DNA of 64,000 nucleotides from Saccharomycopsis fibuligera x Saccharomycopsis cf. fibuligera (Eukaryota; Ascomycota; Saccharomycetes; Ascoideales; Saccharomycopsidaceae): assembly GCA_001936135.1 (NCBI GenBank), contig CP012817.1, forward strand, positions 3,348,001 through 3,412,000, in the 5' to 3' direction. The notes beneath the pieces were generated by a model that made no database searches, was not told the DNA's origin, and saw nothing but the letters and a program-made list of their open reading frames with translations. Positions 20,792-30,700 of this stretch are shown piece by piece (position 1 is the stretch's first letter; each line of letters opens with the position of its first letter). Both the position numbers and the translations under genes were made by a program.

Positions 20792-22000
20792 CTAAACTAC
20801 TTCATATTCTACTTCTACCGCATCGAGAACTCGTAAACCTGGCTTTATTCTGAGTCCCTTAATTCCATCCATGTCCTCGTAGCGTATTCTCACTTCTCCC
20901 TTTGTGTTTCCACGTGTCTCGAACGCCCCATTGATCCAAAATGCGCAATGCTCTCCAGCCCAATTCCATCTTAATAAGTTTGAAGGCAGCTGTAATGGTA
21001 ATGTTACTGGAAAGCTCAAAGGCAAAGCTAATGGGAGCGTCAATGGTTGTGAGACATGCTCTTCTTGTTGTTGCTGCTGCTGTTTTAGAGCTAATTGCTG
21101 GCTGATTACAACCCTCACATCCATTTGTGCAATCACACTCTTAACCTTATCTTCACCTTTGCATGTCCACTCTTCAATCACTTCTTTGCCTACTATTTTA
21201 GTTTCTGCAACTTTTCCTATATTATTCCAAACATTGTTCACTTTGGCAGTTTTACTGTAGTCATAAACCGAAACCACTAACGTTGCCTCATCGTTTTTGC
21301 TGTTTTTGTTATTATTAATGTTTTTGTAATCGCCCCCAACATAAGGGTTGACAATTCTAATCTTCTTCAACCATAGTTTTTTGTTTTGCCCATACTGCTT
21401 TTTTTTACTATTAACACCACTAACAGAAGCATCGCGGTACTGCTCAAAATACCCTAAGTATCTCTTTTGACTCTTTATAGAAACTCCTTCCCCAAATCTC
21501 ATTCTTTTTTCAGTATAATATGAATTTGCCATTGTTGCTGTCATTCCGTAGTGCTTCATCAAATAGCTGCACACCACTGTACCTGTTCTTCCTTTACCAG
21601 CTTTGCAGTGAATCAATACAACATTATCTTTATCCAAACGTAAGTAATCTTCAATTGACTGCACTATACGTACAAGCATGTGGAAGGGAGGAGGATTATG
21701 GTCCGGAAAGGCGAAATGCTCAATGTTACCAAATACTTGACAGTCCAGGTACTTGCTTTGTTCCTGTTGAAGGTTGTACACCATCCAATGGTCTTTATAC
21801 CTAGAATTTAAAAACTCGAGAATATCATTGATATTGTTTTTAAAAAGCCAGTATGGGAATTGGCTATTGACTGGTTCACTGCACACAAGGACTCGTGAGG
21901 TAATATATGTGAGGTCAAGCTGGTTGTGGTAGGCGTAAGCTTCGGGGTTTACTTGGTGTATTATTGAGTGAGCTGTCTTGAGGAGGGCAGAAACGGTCAT
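20792..22000 (-). CDS. TEP1: PTEN-type phosphoinositide 3-phosphatase
   Basis: 402 residues. The N-terminal phosphatase domain aligns with PTEN: LDLTYIT near 28-34, FPDHNPP with the WPD-loop-like Asp100, and the P-loop HCKAGKGRTG at 131-140. That P-loop is identical to human PTEN and has catalytic Cys132 and Arg138. The two lysines give specificity for PtdIns(3,4,5)P3. The C-terminal part fits a divergent C2 domain interrupted by a Lys-polyGln-Glu insert near 305. In yeast, Tep1 is a nonessential plasma-membrane or cytosolic enzyme linked to sporulation-wall formation and lipid signalling. The last 30 residues (GLRIKPGLRVLDAVEVEYE) finish the C2 fold. ATG at 21998-22000. Confidence 0.94.
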   Translation of the reverse strand: MTVSALLKTAHSIIHQVNPEAYAYHNQLDLTYITSRVLVCSEPVNSQFPYWLFKNNINDILEFLNSRYKDHWMVYNLQQEQSKYLDCQVFGNIEHFAFPDHNPPPFHMLVRIVQSIEDYLRLDKDNVVLIHCKAGKGRTGTVVCSYLMKHYGMTATMANSYYTEKRMRFGEGVSIKSQKRYLGYFEQYRDASVSGVNSKKKQYGQNKKLWLKKIRIVNPYVGGDYKNINNNKNSKNDEATLVVSVYDYSKTAKVNNVWNNIGKVAETKIVGKEVIEEWTCKGEDKVKSVIAQMDVRVVISQQLALKQQQQQQEEHVSQPLTLPLALPLSFPVTLPLQLPSNLLRWNWAGEHCAFWINGAFETRGNTKGEVRIRYEDMDGIKGLRIKPGLRVLDAVEVEYEVV

Positions 22001-23279
22001 TTAGGAAATTTTTCTTGTATTAGTTGTATTGCTTGGTTTTGGATCAAGATATTGCACTATTATCAGGTGAAATACTGTAGAATGTGTATTTTGGTATCAG
22101 TTCTTTTGTTTGTTTTGTTAAATGTTACTGTGCTAGTTGTTTTTTGTGCTTATTATTGTCAGTTTGTTTTGTAAGGTATAATGCGGTATTACTTTATGTT
22201 TTGTCAGACCCGCCAAGATCTTTCCGTGTGCTCAGTATTCTGCCATTGTTATATATTTGACATTAATTGCCGCCCCATCTCTATCATATTCCTAAGATCC
22301 AAACTGCCCCATGCACTGTGTATAACCATCCTGATTTAGGCGATGAGCTGCTGTTTCTGTTTTTGTGGAGAAACCCCCTTTAGCTGCACCCTGATGCGGG
22401 TGCTGCTTTTATGGTTCTCAACATGATGAAGACTTTTTATCAGCCATTTTGAAAAATTTGACCATCATATTTATCAGTATTAAGTACCAGTAATCTTACG
22501 GAGTTAATCTAAGAAAGGGGCTTGTTGTGGATCCAACTTATCATCAGTGTTATCTATTCTGCATTTTTTCAAAATACAGCGTTTTGTTTATCGTCATTAT
22601 AGTCAAGACCACTGACATTAGTGCGTGTCAAGTCATTTTCTCTGGAAACAGCTCTGAAACCGCCAAACACAATTAAGAAGGTTGTCGCCTGAATCAATAC
22701 TAATACTACGCTGTATAATTGTAATTGAAGAGTGTAAGATCCTTTACTGAGCGGCATCCGTTTCACTGCAACAATATCTACAGATATTCAAACACATTCC
22801 ATATGCCATTGTGTAATGAAGATTTCTCTTTAAGGAAGCCGAAGAGCTGGACTTAGTCCGAGTAGGTACTGTTAAAACACAAATTAGTATATGTCCTATT
22901 GCAAAAACATCCAGTTTTAAAACACCAGCTGATGTGCCAGACATACCAAAGACAGTGTAACTCTTTATACCGTTTGGCAAGATTTTGGTGTTATTATAAA
23001 CCTTAAGGCTTTCATTTGTATGTAAGTTTAACTATTCTACAAATGACTTTAAATATCTTATCCTGGAAGTTAATGGCATACTGGCCTACATCCCAATTTA
23101 TAAGCCCGCTGACTAAGCACGCACCCTGCACGCGCTGTTGCAACATCCCCGACTACACCTTAAACTGGTGCTTTCATTGAAGATATTGAAGTAACTCTTG
23201 AAATCCAGTACACACACACACACACATAGATCCAATATACACAGTTGGACAAGCACAATTAAAAAAGGGAACATCCATA
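22001..23279. other. Spacer shared by TEP1 and the FAH-family gene
   Basis: Divergent promoter region of about 1.3 kb. It contains a protein-like relic on the minus strand (separate entry) and a CA repeat (acacacacacacacaca, about 23210-23226) close to the FAH-family start. Confidence 0.6.
22569..23031 (-). pseudogene. Possible membrane-protein relic or small spliced gene
   Basis: Two overlapping minus-strand frames read like protein but lack a shared start. The first (open 23031 to 22744) contains YNNTKILPNGIKSYTVFG, then a hydrophobic stretch, and ends CRYCCSETDAAQ. The second (22569 to about 22787) has a membrane-helix-like segment (LYSVVLVLIQATTFLIVFGG) and a polar tail. The first frame has no ATG before its hydrophobic part. 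A GTATGT donor, a TACTAAT branch-like box and AG acceptors lie between the two (for example GCAG just before the second segment), so a spliced gene is an alternative to a frameshifted relic. I do not recognise the family. Confidence 0.3.
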
Positions 23280-24179
23280 ATGTCATTCAAAAGACTTGTT
23301 AGATTTGTCTCCAATGATTCTAAAATCTACGTTGGTGAAGCAATTCTTGGTTCTAACCAGCACGATGCCCGTTTTGCCAAAGAAGCCTACATCATCAATG
23401 GCGATATTTTCTCTGGCAACAGCACCATCACAAAAGAAATCAAACCAATCACCAAACTTTTATCTCCGATTTCTCCACTGCAGGTTAATACCATCCGTCT
23501 CCTTGGTATGAATTATGTGAAACATGCAAATGAACTTGGTACTCCAATTCCAAAATTTCCGGTTATCTTTTACAAGCCAAAAACTGCAGTCACCAATCCG
23601 ACAGACCCCATTATTGTTCCAAAGTTTGCTCAAGTACAAGAAAACGGGGCTACTAGAGTGGACTATGAGTCCGAGCTTGTGGTAGTTATTGGTAAAGCGG
23701 GCAAAGATATTCCATTGGATCAAGCTCTTGACCATGTATTAGGTTACACTGTTGGTAACGATGTGTCGCAGCGTACATGGCAAATCACTCGCGGTGGGTC
23801 CCAATTTTCCACTGGTAAAATGTTTGACACTTGGGCTCCATTAGGGCCGGCATTAGTTTCTCCTAGTGTTGTCACTGATCCTAATGGGAATTTGAAGATC
23901 CAATCAGTGGTGAATGGTGAATTGAGACAGGATTCTGAGACAAATGATATGATTTTCAACGTTAAGCAAACGATTCATTTCCTCAGTCAAGGCACTACAT
24001 TGTTGCCAGGGGATGTGATTTTCACAGGCACGCCTAGTGGTGTTGCAGCTGGCGTGAAAAGTGGACCTGCTAAATGGCTTAAGCATGGTGACGAGGTGAT
24101 TTGTAAGATTGATAAGATTGGATCAATTGCTAATCCTGTACAATTTGAGAAACATGGGTTTAGAGACTTCAAATTGTGA
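23280..24179 (+). CDS. Fumarylacetoacetate hydrolase (FAH) family protein
   Basis: 299 residues with an ATG start and a single FAH domain over about 65-290. Typical features are RLLGMNYVKHANELG (the GLNY-like entry), YKPKTAV, the acidic metal site in DYESELVVVIGK, the conserved GYTVGNDVSQRTWQ, and the C-terminal FTGTPSGVAAG with GDEV. The family includes acylpyruvases, oxaloacetate decarboxylases/tautomerases and dioate isomerases that cleave or rearrange C-C bonds of 2-oxo acids with Mg2+. The sequence is nearer the FAHD2/isomerase type than to true tyrosine-pathway FAH, which is longer. The N-terminus (KRLVRFV) is weakly basic; mitochondrial targeting is possible but not convincing. Its only CTG codon (residue 67, ISP-CTG-QV) lies where Ser is acceptable. 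Confidence 0.9.
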   Translation: MSFKRLVRFVSNDSKIYVGEAILGSNQHDARFAKEAYIINGDIFSGNSTITKEIKPITKLLSPISPLQVNTIRLLGMNYVKHANELGTPIPKFPVIFYKPKTAVTNPTDPIIVPKFAQVQENGATRVDYESELVVVIGKAGKDIPLDQALDHVLGYTVGNDVSQRTWQITRGGSQFSTGKMFDTWAPLGPALVSPSVVTDPNGNLKIQSVVNGELRQDSETNDMIFNVKQTIHFLSQGTTLLPGDVIFTGTPSGVAAGVKSGPAKWLKHGDEVICKIDKIGSIANPVQFEKHGFRDFKL

Positions 24180-25487
24180 ATTTGAGAGCGTCGATTGATG
24201 AAATTGGTTGTCTATGTATCATGGTTTTATATATTATAAACTTTGGCTTTCTTCCAAAGGTATTAGTTTTCAAAAAGGAAACTCTGTAGTTTTCGAAATC
24301 ATTTTCGCATTTCCTAAATGTCGCTTTTGAAATGTTATTATTATGTATTATGGTTCACAAAAATGCAATATTCAATTTTTGTGAAATTTTGGGCTTACTA
24401 TTTGTGTTTTATTTATCCAGTGGATATTAAACGTAATTATAAAAGTGACATTTCACAATCTAGTCAGCTGGTCAGGCCGCATATATTTACAAGTAAAACA
24501 AGCGTTAGCATTTTCAAATATCATGTTTGCATAGGAAATAGCTTGAAATTGACGGAAACGCAGCTCTTTGTTTAGAAAGATTAATATATCTACTTGTGTT
24601 TTAATATCTTTGAGCATAGTTGTTGAGCATAGTTATTGAGTTGCTCCCTGAATAGAGTATTTGACACCAGCAACAGAGTTCGTACCATAATTTAATTATG
24701 ATTATTCAGGATTTATGAATATTGTTTGCCTTTTATTTTTGATATAAATGAATAATATTAAGTATGCATCAGTTTTGGGTCGAATTATACCAAATAGAAA
24801 AATATACGATCGCAACGTTTTTACGCATGCTGGATCATACCCTTTTTCGGTATTGTACTTTATTAATGCATGGCAGTAATTGGTATATGAGCTTATGCTT
24901 TTTTTACAGTTACAAAGAAACCCAAACGTTTTAATATTGCTTCTAGATATATCTCCCGTCTGAGGGCTTCCATAACTTTGTACAATTTTAATTTACATCT
25001 CACAAGCTAAAAGCATTCTTCCTTTTAAAATAAACTTTAACATTGAGATGCTTTTAAGTAATATATAAAAATAATATAAAAAATTTCCTGCTGAACTGCG
25101 GGACTGTAAGCAATCTTGATCCTTGGAAAAAGCACCAGAATAACTCAGCGCGACCGTAATAAAGAAAGCACCAACCCCAAAAAGTCCTAGGAAAAAATTA
25201 TCACTGCTATATACAGATGTAATACATATCCATTCATGGTAATATGAAATAATTGATTAAATTAGAAATATAAAAGAACAAAATAACATAAAATTACGAG
25301 ATCTTGTCATTTGCGTTTGTTTGATTTCGGAATGTTGACATATTTTGACAGCTTTGCTTGCTAAATTTTTATCAGGTTATAATCTGCCTATCAATTTCTT
25401 CCTTCCAATGATATACGCTTCAGGATTGATATAATTCAAGTTTTTTTTTTTTTTTTTTTTTTTTTAAATTCACCCCTTCGACTTAAC
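24180..25487. other. Spacer between the FAH-family gene and PAM17
   Basis: Convergent 3' regions, AT-rich, with a T25 tract (25441-25465). No gene recognised. Confidence 0.6.
25441..25465. repeat. Poly(T) tract, 25 bp
   Basis: Homopolymer immediately beyond the PAM17 stop; reads as poly(A) on the PAM17 strand. Confidence 0.95.
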
Positions 25488-26159
25488 TTAGAGAAAATCA
25501 CTAGATTTTCTTCTGTAAGCGTTACAGTCTCTCAACCATTGTCTGTATTGTTTCAAACTAGTAATCTTTTCACCATAAAAATCCGGCACCGGGTTAGAGA
25601 AACTTTGTCTAGATGCATCTACTCTATTCTTGATGATATGCTTCAAAAAAATTGAATTTTTCTCTTGGTACAACTGCAAAATCGATTTGTTCTTAGCTTT
25701 AAAGATAGCTGATCCCAACACTGGACCAGCTAAATAACCCAAACTTCCAGTAGCCAACAAAGTAACCGAGGCAACAAGCAAAGGATCGAATCCAAATAGC
25801 GTCAACGAAGAATCCAACTCAACTTGGGAAATGTATCCCCAGCCGGCGAGGGCTCCGAGCCCAGCAGTGCCAATGCTGACGTACATGTTCAAACGACGTT
25901 CCTGTTTACGTAAGCTGAGAAACTCATCCCATTTGAAACTTTTGAGATCTTGGAGATGTTTCTTAGCTGCTTCTTTGGAAGCTGGAGTGGATGCCTGAGA
26001 GGCGATATTGAAAGTCTTGGTAGAGTTACTGAATTGTCTGATGTTGCTATTGGTGTTTCTTAAACTGATTGTGGTTGGAGATCTGCAAAATTGTTTGATG
26101 AGGCTGCTACCCTTGACACTTTTGAGTGCAAATTTGTTGATTCCAATAGCTGTATTCAT
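25488..26159 (-). CDS. PAM17: Presequence translocase-associated motor subunit Pam17
   Basis: 223 residues. Inner-membrane component of the TIM23 import motor that helps organise Pam18-Pam16. The N-terminal 60 residues are basic and Ser-rich with no acids, a typical mitochondrial presequence. The conserved core begins KWDEFLSLRKQERRLN, followed by two membrane segments (about 92-112 and 124-146) with LFGFDPL between them. The C-terminal family signature runs NRVDASRQSFSNPVPDFYGE and then KQYRQWLRDCNAY. Length and order match yeast Pam17. A T20 tract lies about 160 bp upstream of the start. Confidence 0.96.
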   Translation of the reverse strand: MNTAIGINKFALKSVKGSSLIKQFCRSPTTISLRNTNSNIRQFSNSTKTFNIASQASTPASKEAAKKHLQDLKSFKWDEFLSLRKQERRLNMYVSIGTAGLGALAGWGYISQVELDSSLTLFGFDPLLVASVTLLATGSLGYLAGPVLGSAIFKAKNKSILQLYQEKNSIFLKHIIKNRVDASRQSFSNPVPDFYGEKITSLKQYRQWLRDCNAYRRKSSDFL

Positions 26160-26901
26160 TTGGTGTTAATTTTTGACGTAGTGATGATTATGGCAACGAT
26201 GCTGTAGTAATATTGAGTATGCAATTAGTGGGTACACGGTGATATTGTTTTTGCGGAGCTTGCTTCAGATTTCTCTTTGCTTAACTGTATCAAAACAAGG
26301 AAATAAACCAAATATTTTCTGTTTTTTTTTTTTTTTTTTTTATTTCGTATTTTCGACTTCTTTGGTGAGTAGCTAAGCAATTGCAAGAACAAGTGGAATG
26401 CTCTTACGGAGAACAACTGAAAGACTGCGATCTCTTTCGATATTTCTGGTCGTTTCGCAGTGGCTCAAGAAACAGAAAAACTGGAAAACAGTGTGAGAAT
26501 AGTGGGTCACCCGGAACTCGTTACTTTCAAAAATGGGACAACCGCTTCACTCATAGGTGGCTGCCATCTGAATATAGCGCATGCTGAAGACAAAGTAGTA
26601 GGGGCAAATGAGAACCTCATAAACATTTTTTATAGGAATTCAGTTCTAGATGTATTGTATTTTTATAAGCAACACTTTGGCCTGCGGTAGCAGATGAAGA
26701 TTGCAACAATACCTATTTACAGCAGAGTTACAACCAAGTACTACATAAACAACAATATCTAAATGATATTTGCATAAAACACCGACAAACCATATATTTA
26801 CAGACTAAAAGCACAGATGATGAACAAGATAGATGAATAGAATAACATGAAAAAATAACCAACAAAGAAAAGTAGAGCAATAAGTGCTATCCTGTAACTA
26901 C
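26160..26901. other. Spacer between PAM17 and MRPS16
   Basis: Contains the PAM17 promoter with a T20 tract (26322-26341) and the 3' side of MRPS16. A + strand frame of about 75 codons (26460-26690) reads somewhat like protein (SVRIVGHPELVTFKNG) but has no ATG at its start; I do not call it a gene. Confidence 0.5.
26322..26341. repeat. Poly(T) tract, 20 bp
   Basis: Homopolymer in the PAM17 upstream region. Confidence 0.95.
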
Positions 26902-27406
26902 CTAGTCCACAATATCCTTTTGAGGGGCAACAACCTTGTCATTAACCGGTTTGAGCACTCTAGATGGAGCTGGCCATTCCAAATTGAGGATACCGGCTTT
27001 CTTAAACAACTTGATGAGTGGTTCAGTTGGTTGAGCGCCCACACCTAGCCAGTACTTTGCTCTTTGGAAATCTAAAGCAACATCTTTGATTGGTCTTTCA
27101 CCTTTGGCTTTGAGCTCTTCAGGCAATGGTGCCGGTATTGGGTTGTATGTGCCAATGACTTCTATTGGTTTTCTGTCTCTTCCGGATCTATAATAACAAA
27201 TTGTTAGTATGCTGTTTTGTTGGGTTGTGGTTGAGTTCAACTTGTATTCTGGTTGATGTGATCTTTTTTCGATCGAAATAGTATACCAAACGGAAAACAC
27301 CAAAATATCACGAATGGACTTACCTAGCTCTGGCAACTACGATGTTGTACACCGGTGCTCTCTTTCTACCAAATCTGGCTAATCTTATTCTAACGCTACC
27401 CTTCAT
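26902..27406 (-). CDS. MRPS16: Mitochondrial ribosomal protein bS16m, two exons
   Basis: Joined from exon 1 (27324-27406, 83 nt) and exon 2 (26902-27187, 286 nt), giving 122 residues, the usual length for this protein. Exon 1 starts MKGSVRIRLARFGRKRAP, the diagnostic S16 N-terminus. The splice joins AG to A to form an Arg codon in VARARSGRDRKPIEVIG. The rest (GTYNPIPAP, KYWLGVGAQPTEPLIKLFKKAGI) is classic S16. It is part of the mitoribosome small subunit. A long unspliced frame reads into the intron from exon 2, but it lacks the S16 N-terminus and is an artefact. The gene is divergent from RRP12 across 340 bp. Confidence 0.95.
27188..27323 (-). other. Spliceosomal intron of MRPS16
   Basis: 136 nt. 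5' splice site GTAAGT directly after exon 1, branch box TACTAAC about 20 nt before the 3' end, and 3' splice site TTATAG. Removing it restores a full S16 protein, so the boundaries are strongly supported. Confidence 0.93.
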
Positions 27407-27746
27407 TATGTATGGGTGGCCTTCTAAGGTGTGCGATGATGCTTGATAACCGATGATAGACTCTTCGACACTTTCTGGAGCTATTCATTGATTCTGTTGT
27501 CGTTTGATGCGAAATTTTCAATTTTCTGGCCCCGACCGCCCTCTGTGCAGGGTAACGAAAGCTCATCCCAAAAAAAAAAAAAATTTTTTTTTTTTTACTT
27601 TCTGCAGCATCAGCTTTCCATGTTGAAATACAGTGTATATAGACACGATAAGTCGTGGTTATCTTGATATATTATTTTATAGGATCCCCGGAAGTGGCTG
27701 AACATACATTTTGACATACTGAAATCCCCCACGAAAAGGGAAAACC
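27407..27746. promoter_or_regulatory. Divergent promoter MRPS16/RRP12 with RRPE-like A/T tract
   Basis: 340 bp between the two starts. It holds an A14-T13 block (27570-27596) and gcgatgat (27433-27440), which resemble the RRPE (AAAAATTTT core) and PAC (GCGATGAG) elements of ribosome-biogenesis genes. RRP12 belongs to that regulon in yeast, so co-regulation is plausible, but the PAC match is inexact. Confidence 0.45.
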
Positions 27747-30700
27747 ATGTCCACCGAAGAACTAGAGCTCGAGATCAAGCTTGATAGAATAAGAGGTCAA
27801 GCTACTTCAAAGCTTGAAAACCAAAAACATCTAGCCTTGATTTTATCAGTTGTTGAAGACAACATCAAAGAACAAAAAAACAGCTTAACTCCAACTGCGT
27901 ATTTTGTGTCATTTTTAGCATTATTAAATCAGAGTTTCAAAGACGATGAAGTGATAGACCAAGGGCTTGCCACTTCCACCGCATATTTCCTAGACTTGGT
28001 GTTTCCATTTGTGCCAAAACCATTGTTGAAGGCCAAGTTTAGTGACATTTTAGTCAAACTTGCTCCTGCTATAAGTAACGAAAGCTCAGAAGCTCCGTTG
28101 ATTAGATCATGTATTGGTGCTCTAGAAACACTTTTGATAGCCCAAGACGCTAAATCTTGGAACACCAAGCTCAATGTCTCTCCGTGGAAGGCTCTTAATG
28201 CTCTTTTGCAACTTTCATTGGATGGAAGACCAAAAATAAGAAAGAGAGCCCAAGAAGCAATTCGTACCATTTTGATAAATCCTCCTCCAAGCCCGACTTT
28301 GGGCCATGTTGCTGGTAGCGCATGCAGTGAATTTGCCCTAAAATCGATAATGGATTTGCTTAATACAAAGGAGTCTAAAAAACTAAACAAAGAGTTGAAT
28401 GCTGAAGTTATTCACAATTTACAGTTGATTCAATCTATCGCATCTAGTAATTCATGGTCCAGTGGTAGAGTTGAACCACTATGTGATGTGTTGTTGGAGA
28501 TTTCCAAAACTAATGACCAATATCTTGTCTCGACCGCGTTCAATGTGTTTGAAAGCTTGTTTGACTCCCTTGCTGAACCAATTTACACCGACAAATTTAT
28601 GGTAATTTTGAACATTTTGTTTGATTTGAAACCTTCCATTAATGACACGCATTTGGTTGGTGCTTGGGTGGCGGTTATCGCTAAAGCAGTGGAAACTTAT
28701 TCCAAATTAGATGCCATTAAATGTATTAGCAAACTTCCAGAAATCTTTCAAATTTTGATAACTTACTTGGGGTCTGATAACGGTGACATTTACGTTAGTG
28801 CATCTAACTGTATAATATCTATCGTCAATACCAGTATTCCTGATCATGCATTACTTTATCCACCAGGTCATGCTGAATTCCAGGTTTCCGGCGAAGATTT
28901 TGAAACTGTTGATGAAGCTATTGCAAATATTGCTGAATTAGTCACCAATTTGTTATCTGTGAAATACGCACACTGCGCCAGAGAAGTGATGGACATCTTG
29001 ACCAATTTGCTCAACAAGTTGAGATTTAGAACCAATCCAGAATTCATTAAGCCTTTTGAAATTGTTGGGCAATGGAGAACCGATGAAGAATCCCATGCTA
29101 CTCTTGATTTAAAAAACGAAGAAGAAGCAGTGATTGCTAGTGCTATTACTAACTTAGGTGCAGAAGTGGTATTGCAATCCTTGCCGTTGAATTTGAAAAA
29201 TCCAACGAATGCTAAACCTGGTAGAGCGTGGTTATTGCCATTGTTGAGAGACAATGTTAGACACTCTAGCTTACAATTCTACATCAAAAACGTTTTGCCT
29301 TTGGTGGAATTTTTTGAAAAAAAAATATCTACCTTGGATGCTAACTCTATGCATGTTAAGGTTTTCCAAACGGTGGTTGATCAAATTTGGTCTCTTTTGC
29401 CACATTTTTGTGATTTGCCAAATGATTTAACCAATGCTTTTGATATTGCATTTGCTGAAAAACTTTCTGAATTGTTGTATTCTAATGTTGAACTCAGAAC
29501 CACTATCTGTCATGCCTTGAAGCTTTTGGTAGAAAGTAACTTGACCTACAGTGAAGGAGTACTTAGTGATGATGTTTTGCTCATTCAATCGTTCCCGTTG
29601 GAAAAATCCAAAGAAAATATAGAATATTTGTCCAAATCAATGTCAGAAAATATTCTTGCAGTGCTTTTCAATGTTTTTGCTCAAACTAAACCAGATTCTA
29701 GAGGTTACATTTTAGAAACAATTGAAGCATGGTTGAAAATCACCCCAGTCAACATTTTGGAAGACAATTTTAACAAAGTCTGTACTATGCTCAAAGAATC
29801 TTTAGAAGATGATGAAAAACAAGGCAGATTTCAAGGTAACAACAATAACCAGAAGAAAGGTCCAAGATTAAGTATCACTATGTTAGATTTGGTCGTAACT
29901 TTGGCCAAATACGTGCCTGAATCATCATATAATGCGCTTTTTGCTATTTTTAATTTGACCAATGCCGTCAATGATAACTTGATTCAAAAAAGATCATATA
30001 GAATTATCACTAGATTGGCTGAGGTGGAAAATGGTAAAGCCGCGTTGCTCAACTTCATCACTGAATTAGAACAGGTGATCATCAAGTCTACTGAACAAGC
30101 CCTAAATACTGCTAAAGCTTCAAGATTGGCAGCTATTGCCAAAGTGCTTGAAATTTTGCCTAAAACAGACTTGTATTTCATTCCATCCATCACTTCCGAA
30201 ATAATTTTGGCTACCAAAGACGTCAATGAAAAGACAAGAGAATTAGCATTTGGTATATTATCCCAAATGGGTAAAATTATGCATGAAGGTGGCATTGTAG
30301 AAAACGGTAAAGTGCCGGGTCTTGATCCCCTGACTCCATCAGTTGAAGCCAACTTACAAGAATATTTTACCATTGTGTCTGCTGGTTTAGGTGGGTCTTC
30401 CCCGCATATGATCAGTGCCACCATTACTGCCATTAGTTGCTTGGTGTATGAATTCTTGGATAAATTGAACATTGAATTTTTGCAAGAATTAAGTGGCACC
30501 ATTGATTTGTTTTTGACTTCCAATAGCAGAGAAATTGTGAAAAGTACCATTGGGTTTGTAAAAGTGGAAGTATTGAGTTTGCCAGTGGAGCTTATTCAAC
30601 CAAAATTAAAAGAAGTGTTGGAATACTTGATGAGATGGTCTCATGAGCACAAGGGTCATTTTAAATTGAAGGTAAAACATATTATTGAAAGAATGATCAG

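Noticed and set aside
27188-27336. Unspliced 144-residue frame covering MRPS16 exon 2 and intron
   Set aside because: Its first 45 residues are intron translation and lack the S16 N-terminus; splicing restores it.
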